Below, one piece after another: positions 26,278 to 35,572 of a stretch of DNA of 64,000 nt. The position numbers and the translations under genes were made by a program. Numbering within the stretch: the first letter of the stretch is position 1; every line of letters begins with the position of its first letter. The notes beneath the pieces were generated by a model that was given only the letters and a program-made list of their open reading frames with translations, had not been told where the DNA came from and did no database searches. The DNA comes from Candidatus Thermochlorobacteriaceae bacterium (GTDB taxonomy: Bacteria; Bacteroidota; Chlorobiia; Chlorobiales; Thermochlorobacteraceae). The DNA is taken from positions 124,001 to 188,000 of the forward strand of contig JAJUFC010000004.1 of assembly GCA_029263855.1 (NCBI GenBank), given 5' to 3'.

Positions 26278-29200
26278 TCACTTCACCTGACGTTCCAAAC
26301 GTCGTTCCTCAATCCATTCATAAACCGTTGGCAATACAAAGAGCGTGAGCAATGTCGATGTTATCAAACCGCCAATCACCACCGTTGCCAGCGGACGCTG
26401 AACCTCTGCACCGTCGCTCGTTGAAAGCGCCATCGGCAAAAATCCTAAACTTGCCACGAGTGCCGTCATCAGCACAGGTCTTAATCGCACCTTGCACGCG
26501 CTCACAATCACATCGCGCAATTCTGCTTGACGGTTGCGTCGTTGCTCGTTGATGTAACTTAGAAGCACTACGCCGTTCAAGACCGCCACGCCAAAGAGCG
26601 CGATAAATCCAATACTCGCCGTAACCGACAGCGGCATGCCGCGCAAGAGCAGCGCGATAATGCCGCCCACTAAGGCAAACGGCAAGTTTACCAACACCAA
26701 CAGCGCATAACGCACTTCGCCAAACGCCGTGTAAAGCAATACAAAAATGATGACTATCGACAGCGGCACTACCAGCAACAAGCGTTGGGTTGCGCGCGCC
26801 TGATTTTCAAACTGCCCACCGTAGACGATGAAATATCCCGTCTCTAATTTCAATTCCTTGTTGATGCGCGCCTGCAATTCGCTTACATAGCTCGATAAAT
26901 CGCGCCCCTCAATGTTGCACTCGACTACTAATCGGCGTTGCGTATGCTCGTGGCTGACTTGCGCCGGTCCTTCTTCCAGCGTGAGCGTTGCTAATTGGCG
27001 CAAGGGCAAAAACGAGGTCGTGTTTGGAATGGGAATCATCGTGTTGCCAATGTCGTCAAGGTCGCGCCGTGCCGAAGGTTTGTAGCGAGCCACAACGGCG
27101 ACGCGACGCTGTCCTTCAAGCACCTCTGTTGCGACTTTGCCGCCGAGTGATGTCTCGACGGCTAATTGCACGTCCTCAATCGGAATGTTGTATCGCGCAA
27201 TTTCTTCTCGGTCAATCGTGATGTTCAAATACGGCTGTCCCGACACTTGCTCCACCAATACCGATGCAGTTCCCTTGATGTTGTTTGCAATTTTTTCGAC
27301 GGTTTCCGCATACTGCTTGAGTTTCGTGTAATCATCGCCAAAAATTTTAACTGCCACATCGCCCTTTGAGCCTGAAACCAATTCGTTAACGCGCATCGCT
27401 ATCGGCTGTGTGAAATTGACATACATGCCGCTCGTGTGTGGCGCAATGGCTTGTCGCATCTCGTCAATCAACGTCGGCTTTGAAATCCCCTCGCGCCACT
27501 TGCTTTTGTGGTTAAGTATGACGAACACATCAGTTTCATGGACGCCCATGTAATCGTTGGCAATGTCAGGTCGACCCGTTTTGCAGACAACCGTTTTTAC
27601 TTCGGGAAATCGCTTCAACACCGCCGCTACTTTTTCGGCTTGCGTTACACTTTCAGAGAGCGTAATTGACGGCTGTCGTTTGAGTTCAATCAAAATGTTG
27701 CCTTCGTCTAATTCGGGCACAAACTCGCCGCCCATAAACGGCAACGCACTCAGCGTCAGAACCAAAATCGTTAATGCAATAAAAAGTGTGCGCTTACGAT
27801 GATTCATCGCCGATGAAAGCCACTTGGTATAGCGTGGGTAAAGTTTCTTCAACAGCGGATTTTCTTTCTCTTCTACCTTCCCGCGAAGCGCGAGCGACGA
27901 CGCCAACGGCACAAAGGTCAGCGCAAGCAAGAGCGACCCCAACACCGCAAAGCCGACCGCAAACGCCATCGGCATGAAGAGTTTGCCCTCCATGCCTTGA
28001 AGCGAGAGAATCGGCACATAAACCATGATGATAATCAGCACGCCGAAAAAAATCGGACGCGCCACCTCTTTGGCGCTTGCCAGAATTGCCTCCAACCGAT
28101 TTTCATCAGGCTTGTGATGAATATGCCTCACAATGTTTTCCATCATCACCACTGATCCGTCGACGACCATGCCGAAGTCAATCGCGCCAAGCGACATCAA
28201 GTTTGCCGAAAGCCCAAGCCCGTTCATGCCGATAAAAGTGCAGAGCATCGAGAGCGGAATGACGGCGGCGACAATCAGCGCCGCACGCAAGTTGCCAAGC
28301 AAGGTTACGAGCACCAGCACAACCAACAAGCCACCTTCGGTCAGGTTTGTTACAACGGTGCGAATCGTGCGTTGAACAAGTTCGGTTTGGTCATAAAACG
28401 ATTCTAACCGAATGCCTTGCGGAGCTAAGGTGAGATTGAGCGCGTCAATTTTTTCTTGAATACGTTCAATAACGGCGCGTGAGTTTTCGCCGCGCATCAT
28501 CATCACAATCCCTGTAACGACCTCGCCTTCACGGTCGCGCGTTACGGCTCCTTGCCGAATCTCCTCGCCAATTCTCACTTCGGCAACATCACGCACATAA
28601 ACAGGCACATTGTCCGTTGCACGAATCAGCGTCAGTTCTAAATCGCGAAGCGTTTTGGCTTGTCCCAAACTGCGAATGATATACTGCTCTTGATTTTTCT
28701 CAATGTAACTCCCCGACGCAATCGAGTTGCCGCGCTCTAAGGCTTGAAACACTTCGCCAATCGAGACTCGGAACGCTTGCAATTTCAGTGGGTCAACGAC
28801 GACGTGATATTGCTTCACAAAGCCACCGAACGCATTCACTTCCGTAACGCCTGCTACTGTTTTGAGTTGTGGCTTGATGATGAAATCTTGAACCGTGCGC
28901 AATTCCATCGGGCTGTGTTGCTCACCTTTGACTTGATATTGATAAATCTCCCCAAGTGCCGACGACATCGGTCCTAACACTGGTTCAGATGCCACAGGCG
29001 GCAGAAGACCACGCGCCGCCGTGATGCGCTCCAAAACCAACTGACGCGCAAAAAACTTATCGACATCATCTTCAAACACAACCGTTACCACCGACAAGCC
29101 ATACTTTGAAATTGAGCGCAGTTCAAGCGTTTTGGGCAAGCCGTTCAGGGCTGTTTCAATCGGGAAGGTTACGAGTTTCTCGACTTCAACGGGCGAAAGT

Positions 29201-29364
29201 CCGCGCGCCTGCGTGAGAATCTGCACTTGGTTGTTGGTTACATCGGGCAGTGAATCAATCGGAATATGTTGCAATGAATACAACCCAATCGCCGCAAGAA
29301 TGACAATCAACCCTGCGGTGGCAAGGCGTTCTTTGAGCGAAAATTCAATCAGTCTATTGAGCAT
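26278..29364 (-). CDS. czcA: CzcA-type heavy-metal RND efflux transporter
   Basis: This inner-membrane proton antiporter of 1028 residues drives tripartite metal efflux. It has twelve transmembrane helices in two sets with two large periplasmic loops. The TM4 motif DFGMVVDGSVVMMEN near 392-406 matches the DFGx3DGx4EN type of Co/Zn/Cd exporters and not the CusA copper type, which lacks the DFG. This points to divalent cations, though the exact metal is inferred. The start is 12 bases after the czcB stop, and the three genes form one operon. Confidence 0.93.
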   Translation of the reverse strand: MLNRLIEFSLKERLATAGLIVILAAIGLYSLQHIPIDSLPDVTNNQVQILTQARGLSPVEVEKLVTFPIETALNGLPKTLELRSISKYGLSVVTVVFEDDVDKFFARQLVLERITAARGLLPPVASEPVLGPMSSALGEIYQYQVKGEQHSPMELRTVQDFIIKPQLKTVAGVTEVNAFGGFVKQYHVVVDPLKLQAFRVSIGEVFQALERGNSIASGSYIEKNQEQYIIRSLGQAKTLRDLELTLIRATDNVPVYVRDVAEVRIGEEIRQGAVTRDREGEVVTGIVMMMRGENSRAVIERIQEKIDALNLTLAPQGIRLESFYDQTELVQRTIRTVVTNLTEGGLLVVLVLVTLLGNLRAALIVAAVIPLSMLCTFIGMNGLGLSANLMSLGAIDFGMVVDGSVVMMENIVRHIHHKPDENRLEAILASAKEVARPIFFGVLIIIMVYVPILSLQGMEGKLFMPMAFAVGFAVLGSLLLALTFVPLASSLALRGKVEEKENPLLKKLYPRYTKWLSSAMNHRKRTLFIALTILVLTLSALPFMGGEFVPELDEGNILIELKRQPSITLSESVTQAEKVAAVLKRFPEVKTVVCKTGRPDIANDYMGVHETDVFVILNHKSKWREGISKPTLIDEMRQAIAPHTSGMYVNFTQPIAMRVNELVSGSKGDVAVKIFGDDYTKLKQYAETVEKIANNIKGTASVLVEQVSGQPYLNITIDREEIARYNIPIEDVQLAVETSLGGKVATEVLEGQRRVAVVARYKPSARRDLDDIGNTMIPIPNTTSFLPLRQLATLTLEEGPAQVSHEHTQRRLVVECNIEGRDLSSYVSELQARINKELKLETGYFIVYGGQFENQARATQRLLLVVPLSIVIIFVLLYTAFGEVRYALLVLVNLPFALVGGIIALLLRGMPLSVTASIGFIALFGVAVLNGVVLLSYINEQRRNRQAELRDVIVSACKVRLRPVLMTALVASLGFLPMALSTSDGAEVQRPLATVVIGGLITSTLLTLFVLPTVYEWIEERRLERQVK

Positions 29365-29376
29365 AGTTGTTGGAGT

Positions 29377-30534
29377 TTAGTCTTCAACGAGTTCGCGCGC
29401 TTTCCACTGCGATTTGAGAAAAAAGATGTTTTGCGTTGCAACGCGCTCGCCTTCACGCACGCCATCGCGAATCACGCTAAACGCGCTGGTTTCTTCTGCA
29501 ACTTTCACTTCTCGGGCTTCAAAGAGTGTGTCGCTTTTTTGAACGAAGAGAATTTTCCGCTCGCCATCAATGCCGATGGCACTTGTTGGCACAATCAGTT
29601 CAGGCGATTCGGATTCAATCGCAACGCTCATTTCCGCGTGCATCGACGGCTTCAACTTGTGGTTGGGATTGGCAAGGATAACACGCACAGGCAAGGCATG
29701 CGTGGTTTCATTGACCGTTGCTCCAATGCTGTGAATTTTTCCGACAAAGGTTTCGGAATGAAATGCGCCGAACTTTACTTCAACGGATTGACCGACGCGC
29801 ACTTTGCCAAATTCAGGCTCGAAGACATTTCCGATAAGCATCACTTCGTCGAGGCTCACCAATTGAAACAGCGGCTTGTTTGGCTCAACATATTCGCCGA
29901 GCGTTACAAACCGCTTCGCCACAATGCCTGAAAGATTTGCGCGAATCAAGACGCGCGCTACGGCGCTATCGGGCATGACTTTGATTTTTTCGAGGTCGGC
30001 TTTGGTGAAGCCTGCACCGAGACATTTCGACTCTGCCGCAAAGCGACGCGCTTCAGCCACACGCAACGCGGCTTGCGATTCGAGCAAGGCTTTTTCAGAG
30101 AGGATATTTTCCGATGCAATTTTTTGCTTGCGTTTGTAATCGGCTTCGGCAAGGAGAAATGCCGCCATGCTTTCGCGCAGTTCTGCTACAAGGTTTGCAA
30201 TCGTCGCGCTTTCTAAAACCGCAATCGGCGCGCCTTCGCGCACAAGGTCGTTTTCATTGACCAAAAGTTTCTGAACACGTCCCGAAATGTTTGTGCCAAC
30301 GAAGGATTCTTTGTTTGGGTGCGCGAACACGTCCGCAGGAATTTTGACTTCGTAGCGAAATGGTTTTCGCATGACTTCATACAGTCCGAGTTCTAACTTC
30401 GCCAATCGTTCAGGTTCAAGGCTAACGATGTTTGACGGCGTATTTTCTTTTGGCTCATCAATGAACTTTGGCGGCTCTTGTTTCTGACAAGCCGACACCA
30501 CAAGTGCGATAAGCAAACAAAACATGAGTTTCAT
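29377..30534 (-). CDS. czcB: RND efflux periplasmic adaptor lipoprotein
   Basis: This 385-residue membrane-fusion protein links the RND pump to the outer-membrane channel. A lipoprotein signal is clear (LIALVVSAC, lipidated Cys16). It shows split lipoyl halves (GTNISGRVQKLLVNENDLV near 85-103 and VLIRANLSGIVAKRFV near 190-205), a helical hairpin rich in Ala/Glu between them, and beta-barrel segments after. It overlaps the tolC-like gene stop by 4 bases and precedes czcA by 12. A His-rich metal-binding extension, seen in some CzcB proteins, is absent. Confidence 0.92.
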   Translation of the reverse strand: MKLMFCLLIALVVSACQKQEPPKFIDEPKENTPSNIVSLEPERLAKLELGLYEVMRKPFRYEVKIPADVFAHPNKESFVGTNISGRVQKLLVNENDLVREGAPIAVLESATIANLVAELRESMAAFLLAEADYKRKQKIASENILSEKALLESQAALRVAEARRFAAESKCLGAGFTKADLEKIKVMPDSAVARVLIRANLSGIVAKRFVTLGEYVEPNKPLFQLVSLDEVMLIGNVFEPEFGKVRVGQSVEVKFGAFHSETFVGKIHSIGATVNETTHALPVRVILANPNHKLKPSMHAEMSVAIESESPELIVPTSAIGIDGERKILFVQKSDTLFEAREVKVAEETSAFSVIRDGVREGERVATQNIFFLKSQWKARELVED

Positions 30535-31775
30535 TGGTCGTTAAAGTTTAGGATTCCCGTTGTGCGAAGTAGTTCGGCAAAAGCGCGCTCGGCATCGAGG
30601 CGTTTTTCGAGTGCGTTTCGTTCTGCTTCGAAGTAAGTGCGTTTGACTTCGAGATACTCGATGTAGCCGATGTTTCCGGTTTGAAGTTGTCGTTCAGCGG
30701 CGCGAAAAGCGCGTCGGGCGTAGGCAAGTTCTTCTTCGGTGGCGCGCTGTGCTTGAAGCCGCGCCGATTCGTATCGCGTAAAAGCGTTGCGCAGTTCGGT
30801 TTCAACCTGCTCCATTGCAAAGCGCACTTCATACTCTTGCGCTCGAAGCAGTGCAGATTTTTCCTCGATTTCGCCGCGCTCCCCAAGCCAAAACCAGAGC
30901 GGCGCTGAAAGTGCAATCTCTCCGCCATAAAAATTTTGATTCGGATTAAACGAAGGCGTAAATCGCTGTTGAAAAACCGTTAAGCGCAGCGATGGAAACA
31001 GCGCGGAATATGCCGCCGCGCGTGCTTGCTCTGCCGATTCTTGCTTGGCTTGAAGGGCTTTGAGAAGCGGGCGCGATTGCTTTGCAAGTTGCATCAATGT
31101 TTGAAAGTCAACTTTCGCAAATTGTTCGCGCAGTGAATCGGCAAGGGTTAGGGTTGTATCTGCAGCATTGCCTAACAGCAACGCCAAGTTGCGCCGCGAT
31201 TCCACCAACTGTGCTTGTGCTTGCGTTACGACATTTTCCGCTCGTACCAGTTCGGTTTGCGCCCGAAGCACTTGCAATTCCGAGACTTCGCCAACCTCAA
31301 AAAGTCGTTTAGAAATCTCGTAGAAGCGTTGCGAAACGGCGCGATTCTCCTCACTTAATCGCACGAATGCCGCGGCAAATGCAACTTGCATATACGCCAC
31401 GCGCACTTGCGCCGATACTTGTCGCTTCAATTCTTCCGTCTCGCTTGCCACAGCGGCGGCAAAACGAGATTGTGCGCGCACGCGATAGTAGGTCGTCAGT
31501 GGAAACTCAAGTCCTTGTGAAATTTGCCATCGCCGAACCACTTGATTGTCCGTCGGCGAGTTGAGCATATCTTCGGTGTAGTATGAAACCACCGTCTTTT
31601 CAGGCGAGAGCGTGATGAGCGTTCTTGCTTCTGCACTCGCTTGAAGTTCGGCTTGACGCTTGAGCGTTACATTTTCTTTGAGCGCGCGCTCAATCGCTTC
31701 ACGTAGCGAGAGCGGTTGCGAGATCGCCACAGCCGACCATGACAGCAGTAGAATACAAAGTCGTATTTTGAGCAT
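30531..31775 (-). CDS. czcC: TolC/CzcC-type outer-membrane efflux protein
   Basis: This 414-residue outer membrane factor has a signal peptide (ILLLSWSAVAISQ) and two repeats of the TolC fold, with long Ala/Glu/Arg-rich helices (for example LREAIERALKENVTLKRQAE near 24 and ARRAFRAAERQLQTGNIGYI near 360). It would form the exit duct for the pump at 26278. Its stop overlaps the czcB start by 4 bases. Confidence 0.9.
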   Translation of the reverse strand: MLKIRLCILLLSWSAVAISQPLSLREAIERALKENVTLKRQAELQASAEARTLITLSPEKTVVSYYTEDMLNSPTDNQVVRRWQISQGLEFPLTTYYRVRAQSRFAAAVASETEELKRQVSAQVRVAYMQVAFAAAFVRLSEENRAVSQRFYEISKRLFEVGEVSELQVLRAQTELVRAENVVTQAQAQLVESRRNLALLLGNAADTTLTLADSLREQFAKVDFQTLMQLAKQSRPLLKALQAKQESAEQARAAAYSALFPSLRLTVFQQRFTPSFNPNQNFYGGEIALSAPLWFWLGERGEIEEKSALLRAQEYEVRFAMEQVETELRNAFTRYESARLQAQRATEEELAYARRAFRAAERQLQTGNIGYIEYLEVKRTYFEAERNALEKRLDAERAFAELLRTTGILNFNDQ

Positions 31776-31826
31776 TGTTCAACATTGGTTTAAGTGAAAC
31801 TTCAAAACCGTGTGTTGACGCAATGC

Positions 31827-32192
31827 TTAAATGCGAAGTGGAAGCCGGAAAGGCTGACTTAAAAACGAGGGTTTAGGGCTTATTTCGGGCAGACTCGTTG
31901 TAGGGAACGGTTCTTGTTCAGGCAAGGTGATTTGATAGGCAAGTACGAGCATATCGCATATCTCGTTAGAGACAAGCAGAATGCCTTTTTGGAGATGTTG
32001 GGTTTCAAATTGCGGTTGATATTGCGCGCCGCACACGGGGCAGTTTGTCGCAAAACATTCGTGCGTGTGCGCGTAGTTGAGTTTGGAATGGTCAATCCAC
32101 TTATCGTCCAAAATGCAGCACACCGTCGAGGCGAGAAAAAGACTGACGACGGCAAACAACGAGAAACGATGCTTGAAATTAGGCATAGACAT
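31827..32192 (-). CDS. Small secreted Cys/His protein at the head of the efflux operon
   Basis: This is a 121-residue protein with a hydrophobic N-terminal signal (FSLFAVVSLFLASTVCC) and a mature part with a dense set of possible metal ligands at about 38-55: HSKLNYAHTHECFATNCPVC. A Cys-x-x-Cys pair and three His lie within 18 residues. The remainder is Pro-rich and unremarkable. It lies 51 bases upstream of czcC in the same direction, so it is probably cotranscribed. A role as a periplasmic metal sensor or scavenger is inference from ligands and position; I do not recognise the family with confidence. Confidence 0.6.
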   Translation of the reverse strand: MSMPNFKHRFSLFAVVSLFLASTVCCILDDKWIDHSKLNYAHTHECFATNCPVCGAQYQPQFETQHLQKGILLVSNEICDMLVLAYQITLPEQEPFPTTSLPEISPKPSFLSQPFRLPLRI

Positions 32193-32412
32193 ACCAACGC
32201 TTGCGTTTAAGCAAAGTTATGCCAAAGCGCGTCTCATCGCAAACTTTTGGCGCTATTGAGAATTAGACAGTGTTCAAACCAAACTGATTCGTTTTTGTTC
32301 CGTGGTTCGTTGTCCCGCAGGTTAAAGGATTAGCGAAGCAATGAAATCTGCGGCGTAGGTTTTGAGGCGCGCGGCGAGGTCTGCGCGCGTTTGTTTTTTG
32401 CGAGCGCAATTT

Positions 32413-32441
32413 TTGCCCAAAGCAAACGGCGCGTCTATATT
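32413..32441 (+). repeat. 29-bp direct repeat, copy 1: promoter-like, upstream of the endonuclease gene
   Basis: An exact copy of the sequence at 33982-34010. It reads as a sigma70 promoter: TTGCCC, a 17-base spacer, then TATATT, ending 29 bases before the endonuclease start codon. Identity breaks exactly at both ends. Confidence 0.85.
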
Positions 32442-32470
32442 CTTCGACGCGATTTAGCAATGCCAACAGA

Positions 32471-33118
32471 ATGACCCAAGTTCAATATCACGGCTTTGCG
32501 TTTGAGCGATGGGTGAAAGAAACGTTTTTCGAACCGTTTGACGCAGACTATACGCAAAAGTGGGATGTGCCCGCAGCGAACAATTGCCGACGAGAAGTTA
32601 CGCCCGACTTGCAACGCTTGCCTGTCTCCATCAAAACCGCCAAGCTTGGTTCGCCGATTGAATTAGGCGACGCGCTTCGTCAGTTCAGCATTGATGAAGA
32701 TTTCCTGCTCATCGTTGGATTTTGGCGACAGCGAGAAAACCTGAAATACATCGTTGTCGCGGAAGCAGTTAAAGTGAGGCGAGAGTCTTGGAGAAAACTG
32801 TGGTCTCCGATTACGCTCGACGATTTGGAGCGGTTAGACGCGCTCATCAAAGACAAGTCGCTTTCATATCGCGAGGCGCGCCATCAAGCAGGAGCGATGA
32901 AACGCTCGTGTCCGTATTCCGAGTCAACAATCGTCTTGAACCCGAAGATTGACTCCAAATCGCAACGACGGCTACAATGCAGTTTGCCGTTCAACGCATT
33001 TTGGAACATTTTGGCTCAACGAGAACCAAGCGAATCCGACGCGGCGACGCTTCTTGAAAAGGCAATTCCGAACCCGTTTGTTTCGCCACCCCGTCAGTTT
33101 AAGAAGAAATCGACTTGA
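32471..33118 (+). CDS. Probable type II restriction endonuclease
   Basis: This 215-residue protein has no membrane segment. Near residues 28-60 it has WDVPAANN followed by LPVSIKTAK, a possible PD-(D/E)xK-type nuclease core in which SIK supplies the end of the motif, though the first acidic residue cannot be fixed. DALRQFSIDEDFLLIVGFW near 71-89 is the next strand-helix pair. It is convergent with an adenine methyltransferase gene and their 3' ends overlap by 20 bases, the usual pairing for restriction and modification genes. The call rests largely on this context. The recognition sequence is unknown. Confidence 0.68.
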   Translation: MTQVQYHGFAFERWVKETFFEPFDADYTQKWDVPAANNCRREVTPDLQRLPVSIKTAKLGSPIELGDALRQFSIDEDFLLIVGFWRQRENLKYIVVAEAVKVRRESWRKLWSPITLDDLERLDALIKDKSLSYREARHQAGAMKRSCPYSESTIVLNPKIDSKSQRRLQCSLPFNAFWNILAQREPSESDAATLLEKAIPNPFVSPPRQFKKKST

Positions 33119-33920
33119 AGAGCGGCGCGTCTTTTCGAGCGCGCAGTTCCGCCAAACGCCGCTCTGCGATTTGGACATACATCGGACTGATTTCAATGCC
33201 AACCCATCGGCGTTCCAAGCGTTCCGCAACCACCGCCGTCGTGCCCGAGCCAAGAAAAGGGTCTAACACCACATCGTTTGGACGGCTCGAAGAGAGAATC
33301 AGTTGCTCAATGAGTTTTTCAGGTTTTTGCGAGGGATGTCCCGCCTTCTCTTTTGACGAGCCTTTGAGACTAGGGATGCGCAAGATGTTCGTGGCGTATT
33401 TGCCTTTTTCAAGGTGTAGGAGACGCGCTTCCTTGTCCTTGTAACGCTTGTCGCGCAGGTAAGCGCGGATTTTGTCTTCTTCGTAGGGCAATCGCACGGC
33501 ATCCTTGTTGAAGTAGGGCTTGGCATCGGCTGATTTTCGCAGCGTCAAAATCATTTCGTAGCAAGGCGTGAAACTGTCGTAGCGCTCGTTATAGCCCACG
33601 GCTCTATCCCAAATGATCATATCGTGGAATTGCAGTTCTTTGGCGACAAGCGAGCAGAAGTGTAGCCAGATGTGTTCGCGCTTGCCGAGTTGCCCGAAAA
33701 TGTAGAACAGTCCGTCGTCTTTGAGCGAGCGAGCGGCGGCGCGCGTCCAACGAAGACTCCATTCAAGGTAATCGTCTACGTTCTGCCACTGATTGTCCCA
33801 CTCTTCGCCAAGCAGAACTTGAAAGTATGGAGGGTCGGCGATGATGAGTTGAACGCTTCGTTCAGGTAATTTGAGGAGTTCCTCGATTGCGTCGCCACGA
33901 ATGATAGCGTTGGTCGTCAT
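33099..33920 (-). CDS. DNA N6-adenine methyltransferase (beta-class)
   Basis: The 273 residues start with motif IV, IADPPYFQ near 27-34, and end with motif I, LDPFLGSGTTAVVAERLERR near 223-242. This order defines the beta class. DPPY indicates N6-adenine; N4-cytosine enzymes usually have SPPY. GHPSQKPEKLIEQLI near 203 is the conserved motif X. The frame is open to 34169, but that extension would run into the divergent helicase; the ATG at 33920 yields the normal N-terminus. It would protect host DNA from the endonuclease at 32471. Confidence 0.9.
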   Translation of the reverse strand: MTTNAIIRGDAIEELLKLPERSVQLIIADPPYFQVLLGEEWDNQWQNVDDYLEWSLRWTRAAARSLKDDGLFYIFGQLGKREHIWLHFCSLVAKELQFHDMIIWDRAVGYNERYDSFTPCYEMILTLRKSADAKPYFNKDAVRLPYEEDKIRAYLRDKRYKDKEARLLHLEKGKYATNILRIPSLKGSSKEKAGHPSQKPEKLIEQLILSSSRPNDVVLDPFLGSGTTAVVAERLERRWVGIEISPMYVQIAERRLAELRARKDAPLFKSISS

Positions 33921-33981
33921 TGACTCAAAGATTTTGTTTGGAAACAAGGTACGACTTCGCGTCGCATTTTGCAATCGGCGC

Positions 33982-34010
33982 TTGCCCAAAGCAAACGGCG
34001 CGTCTATATT
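33982..34010 (+). repeat. 29-bp direct repeat, copy 2: promoter-like, upstream of the helicase gene
   Basis: Identical to 32413-32441, same orientation, 1569 bases apart. It ends 34 bases before the helicase ATG at 34045, so each copy sits at the normal promoter distance from a rightward gene. The methyltransferase start lies 61 bases to its left on the other strand. Confidence 0.85.
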
Positions 34011-34044
34011 GCTTTTTTGAGAACAACGCGCCAACCCATTCGCT

Positions 34045-35358
34045 ATGCCTGAACCTCTGAACCACGTCGGTCGCGCCGAGCAATTAGACTTCACGCCCGA
34101 ATTTCTGGACGCATACAACCTGATGGAAAATACATCGGATTGTCTTTTCATCACGGGGAGCGCAGGCACGGGGAAATCAACGCTCCTTAACTACTTTCGC
34201 GAGCATACGAAGAAAAACATCGTCGTGCTGGCACCAACGGGCATCGCCGCGCTCAACGTGGGTGGACAAACCATTCACTCGTTTTTCAAATTTCCGCTCG
34301 GCGTGGTTACTTCAAAAAATATTCCCAAACCTCACCAGCGCGATTTGTATCAAGCAATTGATACGATTGTCATTGATGAAATCTCAATGGTTCGCGCCGA
34401 CATCATCGATGGCATTGATTACTTTATGCGCCTCAACGGGCGCGACAAAAAAAAACCCTTCGGCGGCGCGCAGATGATTTTCATGGGTGACCTCTTTCAA
34501 CTGCCGCCCGTAGTATCAAGCGACGACGAGCAAAGCCTTCTCCAGTCGTTTTATCAAACGCCATATTTTTTCAGCGCCGTTGTTTTTGAAAAAGTCTTTT
34601 TGCGCATCATTCGCCTCACCAAAATTTTTCGCCAAAGCAACGCAGACTTCATCGAACTTTTGCAGGCAATTCGCACCAATCAAGCCAACGAGTGGCACTT
34701 AAAGCAAATTAATTCGCGTGTGCAGCCCGACTTTCAGCCGAGTGAAAAAGATTTTTACATCACGCTCACCACTCGCAACGACACAGCAAACGCCACCAAC
34801 GCCGAACGTTTAGCCTCGCTCAATGCCTCATCGAAAAGTTTTACAGGGTCAATCGAAGGAAACTTCGACCGAAAACTTTTACCTGCTGACGAACACCTAA
34901 TGCTCAAAGTCGGCGCGCAAGTGATGTTTGTTAAAAACGACCCTTACAAGCGTTGGGTGAATGGCACGATTGGCAAAGTGCGCGAGATTCTTCCGAATGC
35001 TGTTAAGGTCGAGGTCGAGGAAGACGGCTTGCGAAAAATTCGCACTGCTGAACGTGTCGATTGGGAAATTTTGAAATATAATTTTGACCCGCAGTCCAAG
35101 CAAATTTTTTCTGAGCCTGCGGGCGTCTTTACGCAGTTTCCGCTTCGCTTGGCGTGGGCGGTTACCATTCACAAAAGTCAAGGCAAGACTTTCGACAAAG
35201 TGATGATTGATTTAGGACAAGGTGCGTTTGCACATGGTCAACTTTATGTGGCACTGTCGCGTTGTCGCTCGCTTGAAGGTATTGTGCTTAAATCGCCCGT
35301 CCGACAGCGCGATGTGATTGTCGACAAGCGCATTGTCGATTTTATGGAACGCTTGTAG
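34045..35358 (+). CDS. PIF1-like superfamily 1 DNA helicase
   Basis: The 437 residues show helicase motifs in order: Walker A FITGSAGTGKSTLLNYF near 35-51, motif Ia VVLAPTGIAALNVGG near 60-74, HSFFKFP, Walker B TIVIDEISMVRADI near 110-123, motif III GAQMIFMGDLFQLPPV near 138-153, and C-terminal motifs WAVTIHKSQGKTFDKV near 371-386 and QLYVALSRCRSLEGIVLKS near 397-415. PIF1-like helicases unwind DNA 5' to 3', including at forks and G-quadruplexes. It lies beside the restriction-modification genes, so a defence role is possible, but housekeeping is equally likely. Confidence 0.9.
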   Translation: MPEPLNHVGRAEQLDFTPEFLDAYNLMENTSDCLFITGSAGTGKSTLLNYFREHTKKNIVVLAPTGIAALNVGGQTIHSFFKFPLGVVTSKNIPKPHQRDLYQAIDTIVIDEISMVRADIIDGIDYFMRLNGRDKKKPFGGAQMIFMGDLFQLPPVVSSDDEQSLLQSFYQTPYFFSAVVFEKVFLRIIRLTKIFRQSNADFIELLQAIRTNQANEWHLKQINSRVQPDFQPSEKDFYITLTTRNDTANATNAERLASLNASSKSFTGSIEGNFDRKLLPADEHLMLKVGAQVMFVKNDPYKRWVNGTIGKVREILPNAVKVEVEEDGLRKIRTAERVDWEILKYNFDPQSKQIFSEPAGVFTQFPLRLAWAVTIHKSQGKTFDKVMIDLGQGAFAHGQLYVALSRCRSLEGIVLKSPVRQRDVIVDKRIVDFMERL

Positions 35359-35572
35359 CCAACGGTTTGTAGCCAAAGATTTCCCTTTTTCTTCTTTTGG
35401 AACGCCTCACTGCCATTCTCGGTTTTGAACGTTGCTTAATTTTTCGACTTTCCGGCGCACCTCTTCTTGTTGAACGCGATTGAACCTTCCGCCGACGGGC
35501 ATCGTAAAGCCCACTTTCAAACCGATGTTCCAAATTATTCGAGTTGTTCTAATTTTATTTGTCCATACTGTT

